Below are positions 29,201 to 39,300 of a DNA stretch of 64,000 bases, in pieces. Position numbers and translations under genes: made by a program. Position 1 is the stretch's first letter. The number at the start of each line of letters is the position of its first letter. Location: NCBI GenBank assembly GCA_964023205.1, contig OZ026838.1, positions 27,183,843 through 27,247,842 on the forward strand, written 5' to 3'. The notes below the pieces were generated by a model. It was given only the letters and a program-made list of their open reading frames with translations, made no database searches and was not told the DNA's origin. The stretch comes from Lutraria lutraria. Its lineage: Eukaryota > Mollusca > Bivalvia > Venerida > Mactridae.

Positions 29201-32200
29201 ATGAATCTGCAAGTAGATTATATTATGAAGCCAAAACAAACATAGCATGTTTTATATACTAGTATATTATGTGAGGTTATGTATTACGTGCGCTCAGGGC
29301 TAACGCCAGTTTTTTAACACAATGACTGATACATGTTTGTGCTCCTAATGCAATCTAGTAAAGCCGTTTATATAAGAAAGAATATCTATTTTGGTGTCAC
29401 TAAAGTGGTGCTATCGAAGAAAGAGATGATGATGGCGACGATAATGATGAATCGTGGAGATGGTGGAAGATTTGATTTTGAATGAAATGATGGAATGGTT
29501 GAAAATAACAGCAATGATCGCGAAAGAACGGCATAGAAAATTCAGCCATTTGTACGCTAGGGCCAAAAAGATGTATTGTTAATGATAACGTTATAAGTAA
29601 ATCTAACATTGAGAAAAGTTATTGTTATATGAATGTAAAGTTATATGTAAATGTTGTTAGATATGTTGTTAGGTTGTAAAATGCGTTTTTATGTTGTTAA
29701 AATGTGTTGCTATGTTGTGAAATGTGTTATGTTGTTAAATACATTGCTATTTTGATAAATTTGTGGTATGAAAGGGAACAATTCTAAGACATTATGCGTG
29801 CCGAAAAAAATGTTTTCCTCTCATTCGAAACAACATGAGAGTAAGAATTGAGCATAAGTGTTAATCGGAAGTCAAGGATTGCCCTTTTAATGTTTGTACA
29901 AAGCCTACAGTCATGAAGAATCTGTTTGTTAGCAAGTATGTTTGTTTGTAGTTAGTGTCAGAAAGTATGTGTCTTCAGTATGACTGGAAACACTATCGCT
30001 TTATTGTTTTCACTTATAATAATCATTGTTCTGGAGAGAGCCTTACTTTAAATAATGAGTATACGCTGGTGGTCAAAACCATCACCATCGCGCATACATG
30101 TATATTCTATGCATGTACACGATAAAGGGACATATCTACGTTAGACTTATTGCTAAGTATTTGTACAGTCGAACTTCTGGTACCTTTGACTAGTCAACGC
30201 GACTCAATGTGTTTCTGCGTTCGTCCGTCTGTTAGTGTGTCGGTAAAGAGGCCGTGAAACTGATATCAAGAAATAAGAACTGGCAGAATAAATGATATGT
30301 AAGATATGTAAAATGTATATAAACACTTCAGAATGATATCAAGCAAATGCCAAAACACGTATATTAGTTTGTTGTGTCTACATTACAGTATCAGACACGC
30401 CAGGATTTATAATAAGAACGAACATAGATACAAATATATACGTATCCTTGTCAAAACAAATCTGGACCTGATGATTTACAAGCGTCAATATTTGGCTCTT
30501 AGTGCCTGATAATACAAAAAATTGAACACCCATCGTGCATTCGTTCCGTAATATACACACGAATGGTTACTAGCTTCATTCCCTTATTATAAAATAACAA
30601 AAACTAGAGATGAGTCTAGAGGACACGAATGTCATAAAAGGGGCCATAACTCCTGTGAAAATGTTTGGATTTTAACGGAAATCGAACTAGACCTGCAGTT
30701 TTATTATCATGCACCTTCAAGTAAAATATGAAACCAATCCATGAAATATCTCTTGGGTTATCGCTAGGAAACCAAAATTTGAACGCACGGACGGACGGAC
30801 GGACAGGGGTAACGCGTTATGCCCTTACGCATATTCGAATGGCGGGGCATAAAAATAAAAGGGATCACATGTGTATAAATATGTTCATTCTTCAAAACAA
30901 CTGACTTGTTTGTGTATAAAATGTTCAGAGAAACTCGTATTTTGCTATAATCTCTTATTAAGATATGTATGAAAATTTGCAATGAGTATGGCTATTATAT
31001 ACATTTAGGAATAATATGTAGCTTTAATTCACTCGTTAACTCTTGTTTTATTCTGGTAAACAGCCAAATTTGAAATGAAGCTTCTACGCTAACAAATAAC
31101 ATTATTTTCAAATATCGTCTCAAACATCCACTAATCCATCACATCACAAAGATGGCCATTACAGACAGATACGACGGTATGCATTTACAGTAAGAGTATA
31201 ATGTTTAGTACTTGTTATAATGAAGGTAGGTAAGATGATGTAAGCACAAAGCAGGTGGGGAAATATATCAGCGGTACATGGAAACATATGCCTGGCGCTC
31301 CTGAAACATCTAAGCATGAAATATGACAATTTTCACGTTAATGTTGATATTACGATGCGCATATTTCGTAACATAAAACAGACAACGCTTAAACACACGG
31401 AGAGGTTAAGCACGCTCTGACTTTGTAACAAAATGTCAATGTACAGTTAAGTGGCTATATTTTAACATTGTCAGATCTGAAATAGAGGGAACTACTTTAA
31501 ACATAATGCTCAAGTTTTTGTCAGTTATCAAATCTGACGAGACAGTCTGTGGCATTTATTTTCGAAACTTGTTGAATAATTCAAGTTAGGATATTTAATT
31601 TATAGGTAGTGTAAGCTTATCTTTAAGATGCCATCATAGATTACGTTTCCGACATTTCAAGGCAGCATACCGAAATGAAGACGTGCCTCACGTGGTTATT
31701 GAACCTGAATGTGGGAACCAGTCTAAGAATACAGTCTTCCAATTGGTAAATTCGAAATTGTACTAAGAATCAACCAATCAGAAGCCATAACTTTTAGACT
31801 GGTCTACTAATCTGACTTAAATAAACTACATGTATATAAGAGTATGATATTGAATATGCTTGGAAAAAATTATTTTGATTCACTTTTGGTAATTGTTTAT
31901 GATGTTTACGGAGCTGTAAGCGCGTTTTACTGTACATCGGTATTTATACTTTGTCTATAATCTAATTAAGATGGTGTTGCTTTTCCCGCCAAATCAAAAA
32001 CCCCGCTAATAACCATGGCTCGTTTATTAGCAAACAATATCATATACCATATCAGAGACAGTATTTAAAGGCTGACAGGAAAGCGTACAAAGACAATTAA
32101 CACCTATATCTATACGGTGTACTTTTCGTTGGCTAATGAAATATTGTTCTTGGCAATTGAGTAAAATAATAATTAAGCACGCGGTAGACAGCAAAAAATC

Positions 32201-35200
32201 ATCATGAAAAACCGTCAAGGCGTCAGTACGAATTATGTCTATCTTATTGTATTCGTGTTGATTGAGTCGAAAATAAGATATACGATTTACTTTAATGAAA
32301 AAATAGAGGTCCGTGAATACAGGAGATACGACATGGAACGATTACATAAAGAAAAAAATATGTAAGAATGGTGTTTTATTTAACTTTTCTCTGATTTCTC
32401 ACATAATCATTATAAATTATGACCATGTTTACGTTAGTGTGGGTAAAAAACAACGCGTCACGATGGCGTTGTCCGGTATTTTAGTCACGTGGTACTACAT
32501 TTTATGATAAATTGATAGAATCTGAACCAACAGTAGTGATACTCATCATTAAGCCAGAGATAATTAGTCATACATCATACAGAACACAAGAGATGGTCAA
32601 AACTAATGAACATTCACAGACAAGAAAGTGAAGTTCGTTGAACTATCATTATGTTCAAAATAGTACGGTGTCAGGTTGGGGCCATCGCGACAAATTCAAC
32701 AAACTAGAATTAAAGTCCTGCAGACACTGAAACAAAGATTGTTACAAGTCGATTCTAAGACGGTTGAAAGTTGAAAATAATTGTTGAAATGTTTTGGTGC
32801 AAGTCGTAATAACGGCTTGTCACCGCCATGTCAGCGATATTGAAAAAAGTTGATATCGGCGCGTTGTTCAAATGACATTTCTGTGATTGTGAAAAGTTGG
32901 GAGTATCAGGGTGAAAAAGACGAAATTCGGATGGACAAGAAGTAAATTAACGATGTGTAGAAGTCGAAATTGTGTTTGTTTTTCGAATTTCTTTGGTTAA
33001 ACTGATAAGCCATTATGGTCATATCCGGACTATACACCAGCTAATCCTCAATATCAGGTATGCATAATCTGTACCTAAGCCTGAGTCACCCAGATGTGAG
33101 AAATATTTACATCTTTAAAAAAAATAGATGGTATAAATAGAACTATTATTATAACTATTAATACATTGGTATTAAGAAAACAACAAAAATGCATTTAATG
33201 TTGTTTTATGACGCACATACCATTTCTACGCTAATTTAACTAGCATCCTTATCCAAATTGTATTCAACTGAGTCACGCTCGTATACAGTCAGAGAATCAT
33301 TCTCATGTTATCTCATATCTTATCTTGATTTCTGGAAAGCTAATTAATAAATGCGCCAAATTGCGTACTGCTAGTTTCAGACAATGAATAACTGTTGAGT
33401 TGAGACATCCCTCCTCATGAGATGCAGCAATCGACTTATAGTTATTTTGATGACGAAGCACTTTTAATGTGATAAAATTGTGAGAAGATAATGATTTGTC
33501 GAGAGTTTGTCTACAGTCTCTAGGAAATTGAGTTCAAGTATGAATATATAATAAAACTAAAAATTTATGAGAAAGCCATGCAATATAATTTGTAACGCAG
33601 GGATTTGTACATAATTGCGTAAGCTAGATATTCATACATTAACCGATAATTCTATTCAGTATGATAGAGGCCCACACAGTTAGCACATTGGGTCCCTTGT
33701 CAACAAGTTGGCCATACTTTATGAACTATTCATGAAGGGTTCAAGAATACGACCACGTCTCTTTATGTGAGATAGAAGGCAGTTGCTTACGGAGGATGGG
33801 AGTCTAGTTCTGGTTCTTCCCAGGAACGAGGATTAGGTGAACTGTCGCCACATATGACTCTGATTGTTGAAAAAGGGCGTAAAACCCGATATAAACAAAC
33901 AAACAAACAAAACAGAAGACGCAAGAATAGTTCAAGTTCGTGAATTCCTTTAGAGGGGGCAGAGGGAGCGCGTGATTGGTGATCGAGCGGCTCTTGTTTT
34001 AAGATCAAGACAATTTGTCCAAAGTCTTTGGATTCAAAATATTATATTCTCGGTGGATTCGAAGATTCAGTTAAATACAACAACGACAGGGTCGGTAATG
34101 AAATGCGAGGGAACAGGACGTATAGATGGCCAAGAAGCCGGTACGGTCGTCTGTCAACCTTACCTCGCTGAAACACTATTCTTACTTATTAAATACAAAC
34201 TCAATACTGTTTTGTATTTGACATAGTAAAATGCAGTCGAACGTAGCTACTGAGCATTTCTAAAACAAATATAGAAAGAGATAGCCTTAGACGTAAAACG
34301 ATGTTTGTTTCTGGTAACCGACCTGTCCTAATTTTCCCCCACGGTCCTCTAGACTTTTGTTAGACCCGAGGAACGATACATCAACGAGTACAGTACCACT
34401 TTTTTACAATTCCGTGTGCTTCAAGAATAATATAAAAGAAGAAATTTCCGTACCAACATGTATACATGTATTTTAAATGAGTATGTAACCAGAAACAAAC
34501 AATTTTACGCCTTAAGTGTCAAAACACAGCTCATAATTTTGTTGCTAACCTGTGTTTATACCAGTTAAGATGAAAATATGTCTTAAGTGATCTAAAAGTA
34601 TGAGTTTTGTCGTTTTAATAAAGATAAGTTAACCTACATATAGATCAATGAAGAGCGATGAGTCGAAATGTTTAAGATGAGGTAGAAGATTTAAAGTTTT
34701 ATAATCCGGAACGTCTGCATAACTATAATGTATAACGACAGCCCGTGCTAGCTAAATTAATTGACTCTCTGTGAGTCATCAGCTATAAATGTGTATACCT
34801 ACTCAATCAAGCCCGTTCATCTACTATAATTTATGCCACTATATAAAAGTATCGACTTCTATTATCCAGTAACTAAGTGGCCGTTTCACTAAATTTGCTA
34901 TAAAATACCACAACACAATCTTATCAAATCTTTAATATCTAAATGTGTTGGGTTGTTAAAAGTCAAATTACAGTGCGTATAGAAATTCGAGGTGTTATTT
35001 TTCACAAAGCCGGTCATTCAAAGCAATTCTTTCATTGAAACAAAGTCTGGTTTCAAATTTGCTAGTCAGCAAAGAATTATTAGTCAGCTGTAAAAGTAGC
35101 AAGTTTATAATGTCAGGAAAAGATTTATTCAGCAAGAAAATACGTACAGCCAACAAAAAAGGTGAAAGACCTAGTCGTTCTTAGTTGATTTCCTTTGTGT

Positions 35201-37420
35201 ATAGAGTTTCCTATAATGTTGCTAAAATCATATTAAAGTTTTACACCTGTGCTTTGAATAGATTAAAACGTGTTGAATAAATAAACATCAGCTATATACA
35301 AAATAATAATTGACCGTCTGTGAAATAGTCAATAACCTTACAATTGCCTAGTTAACACAAAGAGTGTTCACTAATCAAAAGTCATGATACTGACGTTCGA
35401 GTAATTCGATCTTAAATCTACCCAATTTGTATTAAATGAAATGTGAAATTCAAAACGTTTAGTTTCCGTATGTGTTTTTACAAGTCTCGATGTACCCGTC
35501 TATCTTCGACATGAGAACAGTGGTTGAGATCATGAGATCGATTGGTTTAGTTCAAGAATGTTGGAGAAAACTGGCCATTGAATTATATAATGTTTTATCT
35601 CCGATCAGTTGTGTAATGATCCCTGATCGACTTGGTCAATAATTCGGACGAGTTGTTTCCATTAGCAACAAGAAACCGGAAAATATACTTAGACTAAAAG
35701 AACATGAATTCCGACAAACCATAGGTCTAAAGGATCGATCCTTGTTTGTAATTTCACATTAAGACCATTCCAACAACGATCTGAAGTTACTAACTTACAA
35801 GAGCAGTAAAAAAACAGCAACCCTGGCAATAATTAAATTTATGCTTATTAATCCTGCATGGGTGAAAGTACAAAATTTCGAAAATCCGGAAATCTTGAAC
35901 TCCGTGCAGCGAAAACAAAAAAAAAAAGTACGGTCCGGACCTGCGAAAATCCGGGAATTCCTGCATATTCCGGGAAACTTTCTCTCATGTTAATCATCAA
36001 TTAACGACTTGAATTTTAAGACTTGTTTTAAAGCTTAAACACATTATCGTACATCCAGGAGGGATGATCAAATGAACATACTACTCTATAAATATAAATA
36101 CAAACGAAGAAGTTCATAATGTGTTAGTGTTTTGAACTTAATTTGATTAGGAACTAATAGGAAGTAACTGGCATTATTCTTGAGGCAACATCATTAAAAT
36201 TAAAATATTCAGTACAAAAACACTGTGCTGATCGGGCATTGTGTTAAAGTGTTGCATCGTGCAAATCCATTGACGTTCACCAGACAAGTAATGAGAAACT
36301 GTACAAACTGAAAAACTTGTCCATAAAGACCCCCTTTAGGAGACAATCAAAACATGCTTCTTAATAGGAAGTGATCTTCAAGCAGATGTTAAGACAGATA
36401 TTAAACAGTTGATGATATAACGGTCGTGAAAGACAGTTGTTGATGTGCTCTGGAAGTCCCTAGCTTGAAGTCTACCGTAAATAGTGAAAATTTAATAGCG
36501 CGACATAATGAGTATAATAATGGCGATTTTTTTGTTGAATTAAGAATGATATGTTTTGTGATGTTGCAACAACACGTGTACTTTATTTTTTTATAAAAAC
36601 TCAAATGAATGGGATTTTTATGTATTTAGACGTTTATTAGTTCATTTGTAACAAAAGAACGCTCACTATATCATACTCGCCATTCATATTAGAAAGGCAG
36701 ACGACATTTTGTGTTTTTAAAATAGTCGTATGTTTTTATTAGCATTTATTGTGTCTTCATGTATGTATATACGAAGTGTATAGAGATAATACTCTCATTT
36801 ATATATTCATATAATAATATACATGGTGAAGTACAAAAAGGCAGACGACTTATGTAAACAATAATCACTTCAGTAATCTCGGAGCAGACGAGATTTTCAT
36901 CTCGGTATTATCATTAATATCGACAAGTCTTTGATCTCACATGTATTGATCTGTCACATATTTGTAGACAAGGGTAAACAAATATATATCATATCCCTGC
37001 TTATCCAAGCGGGTGGGTGGGGTACTCGATCATTATCTAGGCTTCACGATGTACAGAAAACCTTCTAACAAAAAACTTTCGACGAGAGAAAATTCTGGTC
37101 TTTATACAAAGTTGGTTTGCTCAGAGGTCTAATTGGTTCAATTATATTGATAAATGTACGCAAAAGATTGGACGTCGTTCACATAGTGTCCGTTTTGTTC
37201 AGGTGACCGTGTAACACGGGTTTTTACTATATATCGTGTTAAAACATACTTACAATATTGTGGTAGTCCAAGGAACAACCGGTATACTATCAAGCTGAAG
37301 AAACATGCACCGGACTGTGGTGCCATAACATCGACACCGGTCCGGACACTGTGCCCGGACCAAACCCACATGAAATATTCCACAGAACAACGCCAAAGTA
37401 ATCCAACAGTAAATGTTCAT
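2211..37420 (-). CDS. PXDN: Peroxidasin-like gene, 5' half (signal peptide, LRRNT, four LRRs); 3' part is beyond the left edge
   Basis: Joined coding exons are 37420-37254, 8354-8283, 5574-5503, 4225-4154 and 2282-2211. The product starts with a hydrophobic signal peptide (residues 1-24), then an LRRNT cap with CPDRCRCYGTTVRC, then LRRs opening ILDLRFNVIKDIP, LLLNNNEIEVI, LYLYKNKIREIQ and LFLHGNELEKLP. From memory of the family, the TTVRCM cap and the order LDLRFN / LLNNN / LYLYKN are typical of peroxidasin, an extracellular haem peroxidase that uses hypobromous acid to form sulfilimine cross-links in basement-membrane collagen IV. All introns are phase 2, so each 72-nt exon adds exactly one 24-residue repeat. 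The LRRCT, Ig, peroxidase and VWC domains are not in the window, so another secreted LRR-Ig protein remains possible. Intron 1 is about 28.9 kb. Confidence 0.82.
3737..4005 (+). repeat. Interspersed repeat (family 6)
   Basis: Shares AAGATGTCTTTTAAACACA, TGACC...CAGG..GACCTTGACC, TGAAAATGCACAGG and ATGAAGTTTG with 16027-16285, over about 265 bp. No clear ends, tRNA head or ORF. It lies in the PXDN intron between LRR exons 4154 and 2282. Confidence 0.65.
4154..4225 (-). CDS. PXDN: PXDN LRR exon 3 (72 nt)
   Basis: Acceptor TTTTTCAG, donor GTAAGTATA, 72 nt, phase 2 on both sides. It encodes YLYKNKIREIQPNAF then RHLHKLEQ, with Leu codons split across both junctions. YLYKN is the third-repeat signature in peroxidasins, from memory of the family. 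Confidence 0.85.
5366..5475 (+). repeat. A-rich low-complexity tract
   Basis: AATAAAA-type sequence, over 80 percent A by eye, just downstream (minus sense) of LRR exon 5574-5503. Confidence 0.75.
5503..5574 (-). CDS. PXDN: PXDN LRR exon 2 (72 nt)
   Basis: Acceptor TATTTCAG, donor GTAAGTATA, 72 nt, phase 2 on both sides. It encodes LLNNNEIEVIENNDF then TELRELRS, one 24-residue LRR. LLNNN after LDLRFN is the order found in peroxidasins. A 44-bp-period tandem repeat begins just upstream, in the adjoining intron. Confidence 0.85.
5590..5845. repeat. Tandem repeat, unit about 44 bp, six degenerate copies
   Basis: Recurrent words TATTCAGTGCATGCTTATAG and AATGTCATTTCTAGTTGT repeat at spacings of about 40-46 bp. 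It begins about 15 bp upstream of LRR exon 5574-5503, next to that exon's acceptor side. Confidence 0.75.
8283..8354 (-). CDS. PXDN: PXDN LRR exon 1 (72 nt)
   Basis: Acceptor TTTTCAG, donor GTAAGTAGC, length exactly 72 nt. It reads DLRFNVIKDIP then SSAFRNLQRLDT after completing Leu from the previous exon. The pattern LxLxxNxIxxIxxxAFxxLxxLxxL is a typical extracellular LRR. Entry and exit phases match both neighbours. Confidence 0.85.
10030..10124 (+). mobile_element. MITE family 2 copy, cut by assembly gap
   Basis: TACAGTACAACCTCTCTGG, then AACACCAGCATGAATTTTCCCACTG and TTTAACCTCCC, matches the left half of 23288-23465. The sequence then stops at the N run, and the other end is not visible. 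Confidence 0.7.
10125..10324. other. Assembly gap, 200 N
   Basis: Exactly 200 undetermined bases inside PXDN intron 1. The left side enters the gap in the middle of a MITE copy (10030-10124), and the expected second inverted repeat is not seen to the right, so it is either in the gap or lost. ORFs drawn across it are artefacts. Confidence 0.99.
11846..12022 (+). mobile_element. MITE family 1 copy (TACAGTCAAACCTG ends)
   Basis: Left end TACAGCCAGACTTGTGAACAA, right end GCAGGTTTGACTG. Internal GTGGCCTTTATT motifs are shared with the copies at 12545, 13339 and 17464. Ends inverted and TA-flanked suggest a Tc1/mariner- or pogo-type non-autonomous element. A short ORF across it (11736-11918) is not a gene. 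Confidence 0.7.
12545..12712 (+). mobile_element. MITE family 1 copy
   Basis: Left end TACAGTCAAACCTGTGAACA, then AAGGCCACCCTTGG. The right part has GGCCTTTGTTCACAGGT and ACACAGGTTGTCTG. The element carries inverted GGCCTTTATT/AATAAAGGCC-type words, so it can fold. It is about 700 bp from the previous copy in the same orientation. Confidence 0.7.
13339..13522 (+). mobile_element. MITE family 1 copy
   Basis: Left end TACAGTCTAAACTGAGAGCA, right end GGGTGTGGCTGTA. It has three GTGGCCTTTATT words inside. It is the third copy in 1.7 kb in one orientation, so local re-insertion or tandem spread is possible. Confidence 0.65.
14250..14380 (+). repeat. (GAT)n-type low-complexity tract
   Basis: Imperfect GATGAT/GATAAT repeats. 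They produce two overlapping ORFs, an Asp-rich one (14185-14466) and a Met/Leu/Ile-rich one, which are repeat artefacts rather than genes. Confidence 0.7.
14735..14830 (+). other. tRNA-like sequence with poly-T stop
   Basis: Contains A-box-like TTGGCGCAGTTGGTAAAGC and B-box-like GAGTTCGAACCCC about 45 bp apart, followed by TCTCTTTTTT, a Pol III terminator type. The T stem and acceptor stem do not pair well, so a SINE head or tRNA pseudogene is more likely than a working tRNA. Confidence 0.5.
15125..15185 (-). other. Isolated A-box-like fragment, opposite to 14735
   Basis: The minus strand reads GTCGGCGTAGCGCAGTTGGTAACG, close to a tRNA D-arm and to the head at 14735 in the opposite direction. 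No B box follows. Probably a truncated tRNA-derived element. Confidence 0.4.
15918..15976 (+). repeat. (CAT)n-type microsatellite
   Basis: CACCATCATCATCATCATCA-like run with a few interruptions. A Met-rich minus-strand ORF over it is an artefact. Confidence 0.8.
16027..16285 (+). repeat. Interspersed repeat (family 6)
   Basis: Second copy of the repeat at 3737-4005, same orientation, opening AACAAGATGTTTTTTAAACAC. A run of 12 C follows where the other copy has CCCCTC. In PXDN intron 1. Confidence 0.65.
17464..17651 (+). mobile_element. MITE family 1 copy
   Basis: Left end TACAGTCAAACCTGAATTAG, right end GCAGATTTGACTGTA, with near-perfect termini and flanking TA. The interior has AATAAAGGCCA and AATAAAGGTCA words in the orientation complementary to the other copies, as expected for a palindromic element. 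Confidence 0.7.
18470..18715 (-). repeat. Row of degenerate tRNA-like (A box/B box) units
   Basis: On the minus strand, A-box-like words (AGGCTCAGTAGTAC, TGATGGCAGAGCATT, GTGGCTCAGAGTAC, TAGTGGCTCAGTTACAG) alternate with B-box-like words (TTAGTTCGAACTG, AAATTCGAATA, GCAAATTTGAACA, TAAGTTTGAACT) every 50-65 bp. None can form a full cloverleaf as read. It may be a decayed tandem tRNA-related element or SINE heads inserted in series. Confidence 0.45.
21363..21466. repeat. Strong hairpin / inverted repeat
   Basis: Left arm 21363-21400 and right arm 21421-21466 pair with only small bulges. The inner 17 bp TGTCCATAGACCCTGCA pair perfectly, and the outer ends TTAACAT...ATGTTAA also pair. The loop is about 20 nt (GAAAAAAATTCCAAATTTCC). 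It could be a small fold-back transposon or a transcribed hairpin; only one copy is seen in the window. Confidence 0.75.
21965..22303 (-). mobile_element. MITE family 3 copy (339 bp)
   Basis: Opposite orientation to 1691-2039. Terminal inverted repeats CTTAAAGCCCCATTAGCTTT at the left and AAAGCTAATGGGCCTTTAAG at the right are nearly perfect over 20 bp, better than in the other copy. It has no ORF. It is probably a non-autonomous DNA transposon of unknown superfamily. Confidence 0.78.
23288..23465 (+). mobile_element. MITE family 2 copy (178 bp)
   Basis: Ends TACAGTACAACCTCTCCAGAG and CTTTGGAGAGGTTGCACTGTA are inverted repeats of about 20 bp with TA at both edges. The interior has several AACAACCTC words. 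It matches the inverted copy 27181-27357 over its full length. Overlapping short ORFs on both strands come from the repeat. Confidence 0.78.
23885..24045 (+). repeat. Interspersed repeat (family 7)
   Basis: Contains GCCGTCACTCGCTCGGCGCG, then CATGAATTTT, CTACATCCGCCATGCAATT and AAGTTCAGTTTCCATGAGTA. Matches 40740-40900 directly and 39175-39300 and 40075-40245 in reverse. No ORF worth keeping; boundaries approximate. Confidence 0.6.
25834..25946. mobile_element. Fold-back element family 5 (113 bp)
   Basis: TACGGAATCCTGTTAGTGCC at the left and GGTACTAACAGAACTCCGTA at the right are inverted. The middle is CG-rich with repeated words (TCGCGTTGTCGCATTGTCG). It is related to 41425-41588 through AATCC(G/T)(A/G)TTAGTGCC. 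Confidence 0.65.
27181..27357 (-). mobile_element. MITE family 2 copy (177 bp)
   Basis: Starts TACAGAGCATTCTCCCCAAAG and ends CTCTGGAGAGGTTGTACTGTA, the reverse complement of 23288-23465, with GAGGTTGTTGCTC words inside. The same length as the other copy confirms the element's boundaries. Confidence 0.78.
29620..29765. repeat. Degenerate tandem repeat (ATGTTGTTAAAATGTGTT)
   Basis: ATGTTGTTA, ATGTGTTGCTATGTTGTGA and related words recur about every 20-30 bp. No coding role seen. Confidence 0.6.
30635..30860 (+). repeat. Interspersed repeat with GGGGCATAACTC head and ACGG run
   Basis: AAAGGGGCCATAACTCCTG at the left, GCACGGACGGACGGACGGAC at 30783-30803, and GGCGGGGCATAAAAATAAA at the right. 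The head resembles that at 51970. A second ACGG run at 19605-19622 may be a fragment of the same kind. Confidence 0.55.
33680..33905 (+). mobile_element. tRNA-derived SINE copy (family B, V-SINE-like), degenerate head
   Basis: Shares the body CTCTTTATGTGAGA..GAAGGCAGTTGCTTACGGAGGATGGGAGTCT with the copies at 43935 and 63652. Shared end: GTTGAAAAAGGGCGTAAAACCCG plus an ACAAACAAAC tail. The B box GGGTTCAAG is recognisable at about 33737, but the A box region is worn. In PXDN intron 1. Confidence 0.72.
34301..34504 (+). mobile_element. MITE family 4 copy
   Basis: ATGTTTGTTTCTGGTAACC at the left and GTAACCAGAAACAAACA at the right form an inverted repeat of about 17 bp. The interior matches 61399-61577 (CCTAATTTT, CTAGACTTTT, GAGGAACG). 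No coding potential. In PXDN intron 1. Confidence 0.72.
37254..37420 (-). CDS. PXDN: PXDN first coding exon: signal peptide and LRRNT cap
   Basis: 167 nt: ATG at 37420-37418, 55 codons plus TT, then donor GTAAGTATG. The start is MNIYCWITLALFCG, a short polar end and hydrophobic core with likely cleavage after VRAQ, and the mature protein begins CPDRCRCYGTTVRC. That gives the four cysteines of an LRR N-terminal cap (residues 25, 29, 31 and 38). An in-frame TAG lies five codons upstream of the ATG, the ATG has A at -3, and no other ATG occurs in the 110 nt upstream. The last two bases TT join the A of the next exon to make Leu. The exon is too short to show up as a long ORF; another frame across it is longer but meaningless. 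Confidence 0.83.
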
Positions 37421-37555
37421 TTTCAACCAATTCTAATAAATTTTCACTCAATGTGTTAAAATATATTTACAAAAATATACTTTAAGTATTATACTTAAAA
37501 AACACTAAAATACCAATCGAAAGTCCAATAATTTTCTTTGCTTCAGTATGCGCGA

Positions 37556-37566
37556 CTATATATAAG
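37556..37566 (-). promoter_or_regulatory. Possible TATA box of PXDN
   Basis: The minus strand reads CTTATATATAGTCGCGC here, about 140 bp upstream of the PXDN ATG. Initiation about 30 bp downstream would give a 5' UTR near 110 nt whose first ATG is the predicted start. No other core element is clear, and the surrounding DNA is AT-rich, so chance is a real alternative. Confidence 0.3.
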
Positions 37567-39174
37567 ATAAAATAAGGTTGTCCTTACTAGCAGTTTACTT
37601 TTCATAAATCTTGGTTATAAATTTAAAACACTATTGAACATATTTTACAGAAGTATACATCGTCATGAATAACATATCAATACCGCACATTATACATCCA
37701 ATCTACTCGGTATAAACCACCGACACTAAATGAAACATTCAAGAAGAACGAATATATTTAACACTTCCGAGTGTAGACTTTTTTCGCGTATCCTCTTATC
37801 CACCTACACGTTATTAATATTGTAAGAAGGACGTTCGTTGATTTAGCTATCTTGTTCGCCGATCACTCGCGCTGTCTAGTAGTAAACTGAACGACATTCC
37901 GCGCACTCTGTACTCTGCGTAGGAAAAACATGCAAAAATGTACAGGTTTGATAATAGCACTCTTGTATGCGCACATGCCCCAACGTCGTCTGCACTATGC
38001 ACTGTATGTTTCCCGATATCCAACCAACTGCCAATGTTACTTTAAATTTTAGCTTAACTTTCTCCCTTTTCAGTGATACGAGAAAATCAGACGGTCGATT
38101 AAGTTATTCATTTAAACATGCGGTTGTAAAATTTTGCTCACAGGTAAAACGTGGACATCTTCTGTTTATTTAAACCATAAAATGTTCAGTATTAATAAAA
38201 ATGTGTGAAATCAACGGCTTCATTGTATTCGATTTATAACAGTTTCGACCAAGAGTAGATGTCAAATTTTCTCCGGGGTCAGGGTCAGTAACACATGATA
38301 TGGATCCCCCAGTTTGCAGTCGAAATGTCATTCCTTGTCAGTGTTTAAACAAACCCTAAGCCCACCTAAGCATGTGCATATCACCGGGTTAAATTTTGTA
38401 TTGATAAAATTCGAATGGCGATGGATCAATAAATGTTTAATGCATCCATAATTAAAGGGGTCGGTCTGCGTCAAAGAGGACTTTATCGCCATTGAATTAT
38501 CATTAAATGTCTAATAAATCGGTTAAAAAGACCACTTACACTAAAAAAATAAACATGGCGATTTTATCTTATACATTGTATTTGAAATAGAAACTATTTC
38601 ATTTCGCTAAGGATTTGTAAATAACCTCAAGTTCAAGGGTCGCTTAGAAATATTATGTGCTAGTTTTTTGCAATAAAATCGAGCCACATCAAAAGATTCA
38701 ACAAGTTAAATCATAACTTGCAGCACTTTCATTTCTATTTTGATCCATGTGTAGAAAGAAGTAAATCCATTAACAGATGTCTAACGCAAATAAATATAAA
38801 TGAATTCCATAAAAGATTAATAAAATGGAATAAATATTCAGTTTTTATGTGCTTGTGTATTTTTGTACTTGTAAAAACGAGTTTACAAATGTTCAGCTCA
38901 TAAAGTGTGAAATGCGATAAAAAAATAAATAAAAATGAAAATATAATATGGTACGCATGGTATTTTTGAATCGTTACAAATACGTTTCTGACTGTTAGAT
39001 TGGCTCATTTTTATCCAATGACTGTCCTCTTAAATGCTAGAATTAATTACACGTGCACGTAAATACTTAAAAGAGCGACATGGTATATTATTATACAAAA
39101 TAATCAGACTCGGATACTGTAATAATCAGAAAGTTGAATGAGTGAATGGAGTTTGTGGTATAATAATTATATGT

Positions 39175-39300
39175 TATCAAAGTACTGAACATGGAACGGG
39201 AACCAGTTTAACATTGGCATGCGGCGGATGTAGAAATCCGTAGTACTTTGGTCCACATCAAAATTCATGCACCCGAGCGAATGAGGGCTATTGAAAGCTT
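39175..39300 (-). repeat. Interspersed repeat (family 7), partial
   Basis: The reverse complement has CATTCGCTCGGGTGCATGAA and TCTACATCCGCCGCATGCC, matching the core of 23885-24045. It lies about 2 kb upstream of the PXDN start. Confidence 0.55.

Larger units (their letters stand above)
8355..37253. other. PXDN intron 1 (about 28.9 kb)
   Basis: Contains MITE families 1, 2, 3, 4 and 5, repeats 6 and 7, one SINE B copy, the tRNA-like row, the hairpin, simple repeats and the N gap. Nothing codon-like was found in 8355-10029, 10325-11845, 18720-21360, 24046-25833, 27358-29400, 30861-33680 or 34505-37253. ORFs of 60-102 codons there lack domains or splice context. Regulatory elements may be present but cannot be read from one sequence. 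Confidence 0.6.

Noticed and set aside
37138..37383. 81-codon ORF over the PXDN first exon
   Set aside because: Wrong frame: the signal peptide and LRRNT cysteines are in the neighbouring frame, with a proper donor at 37254.
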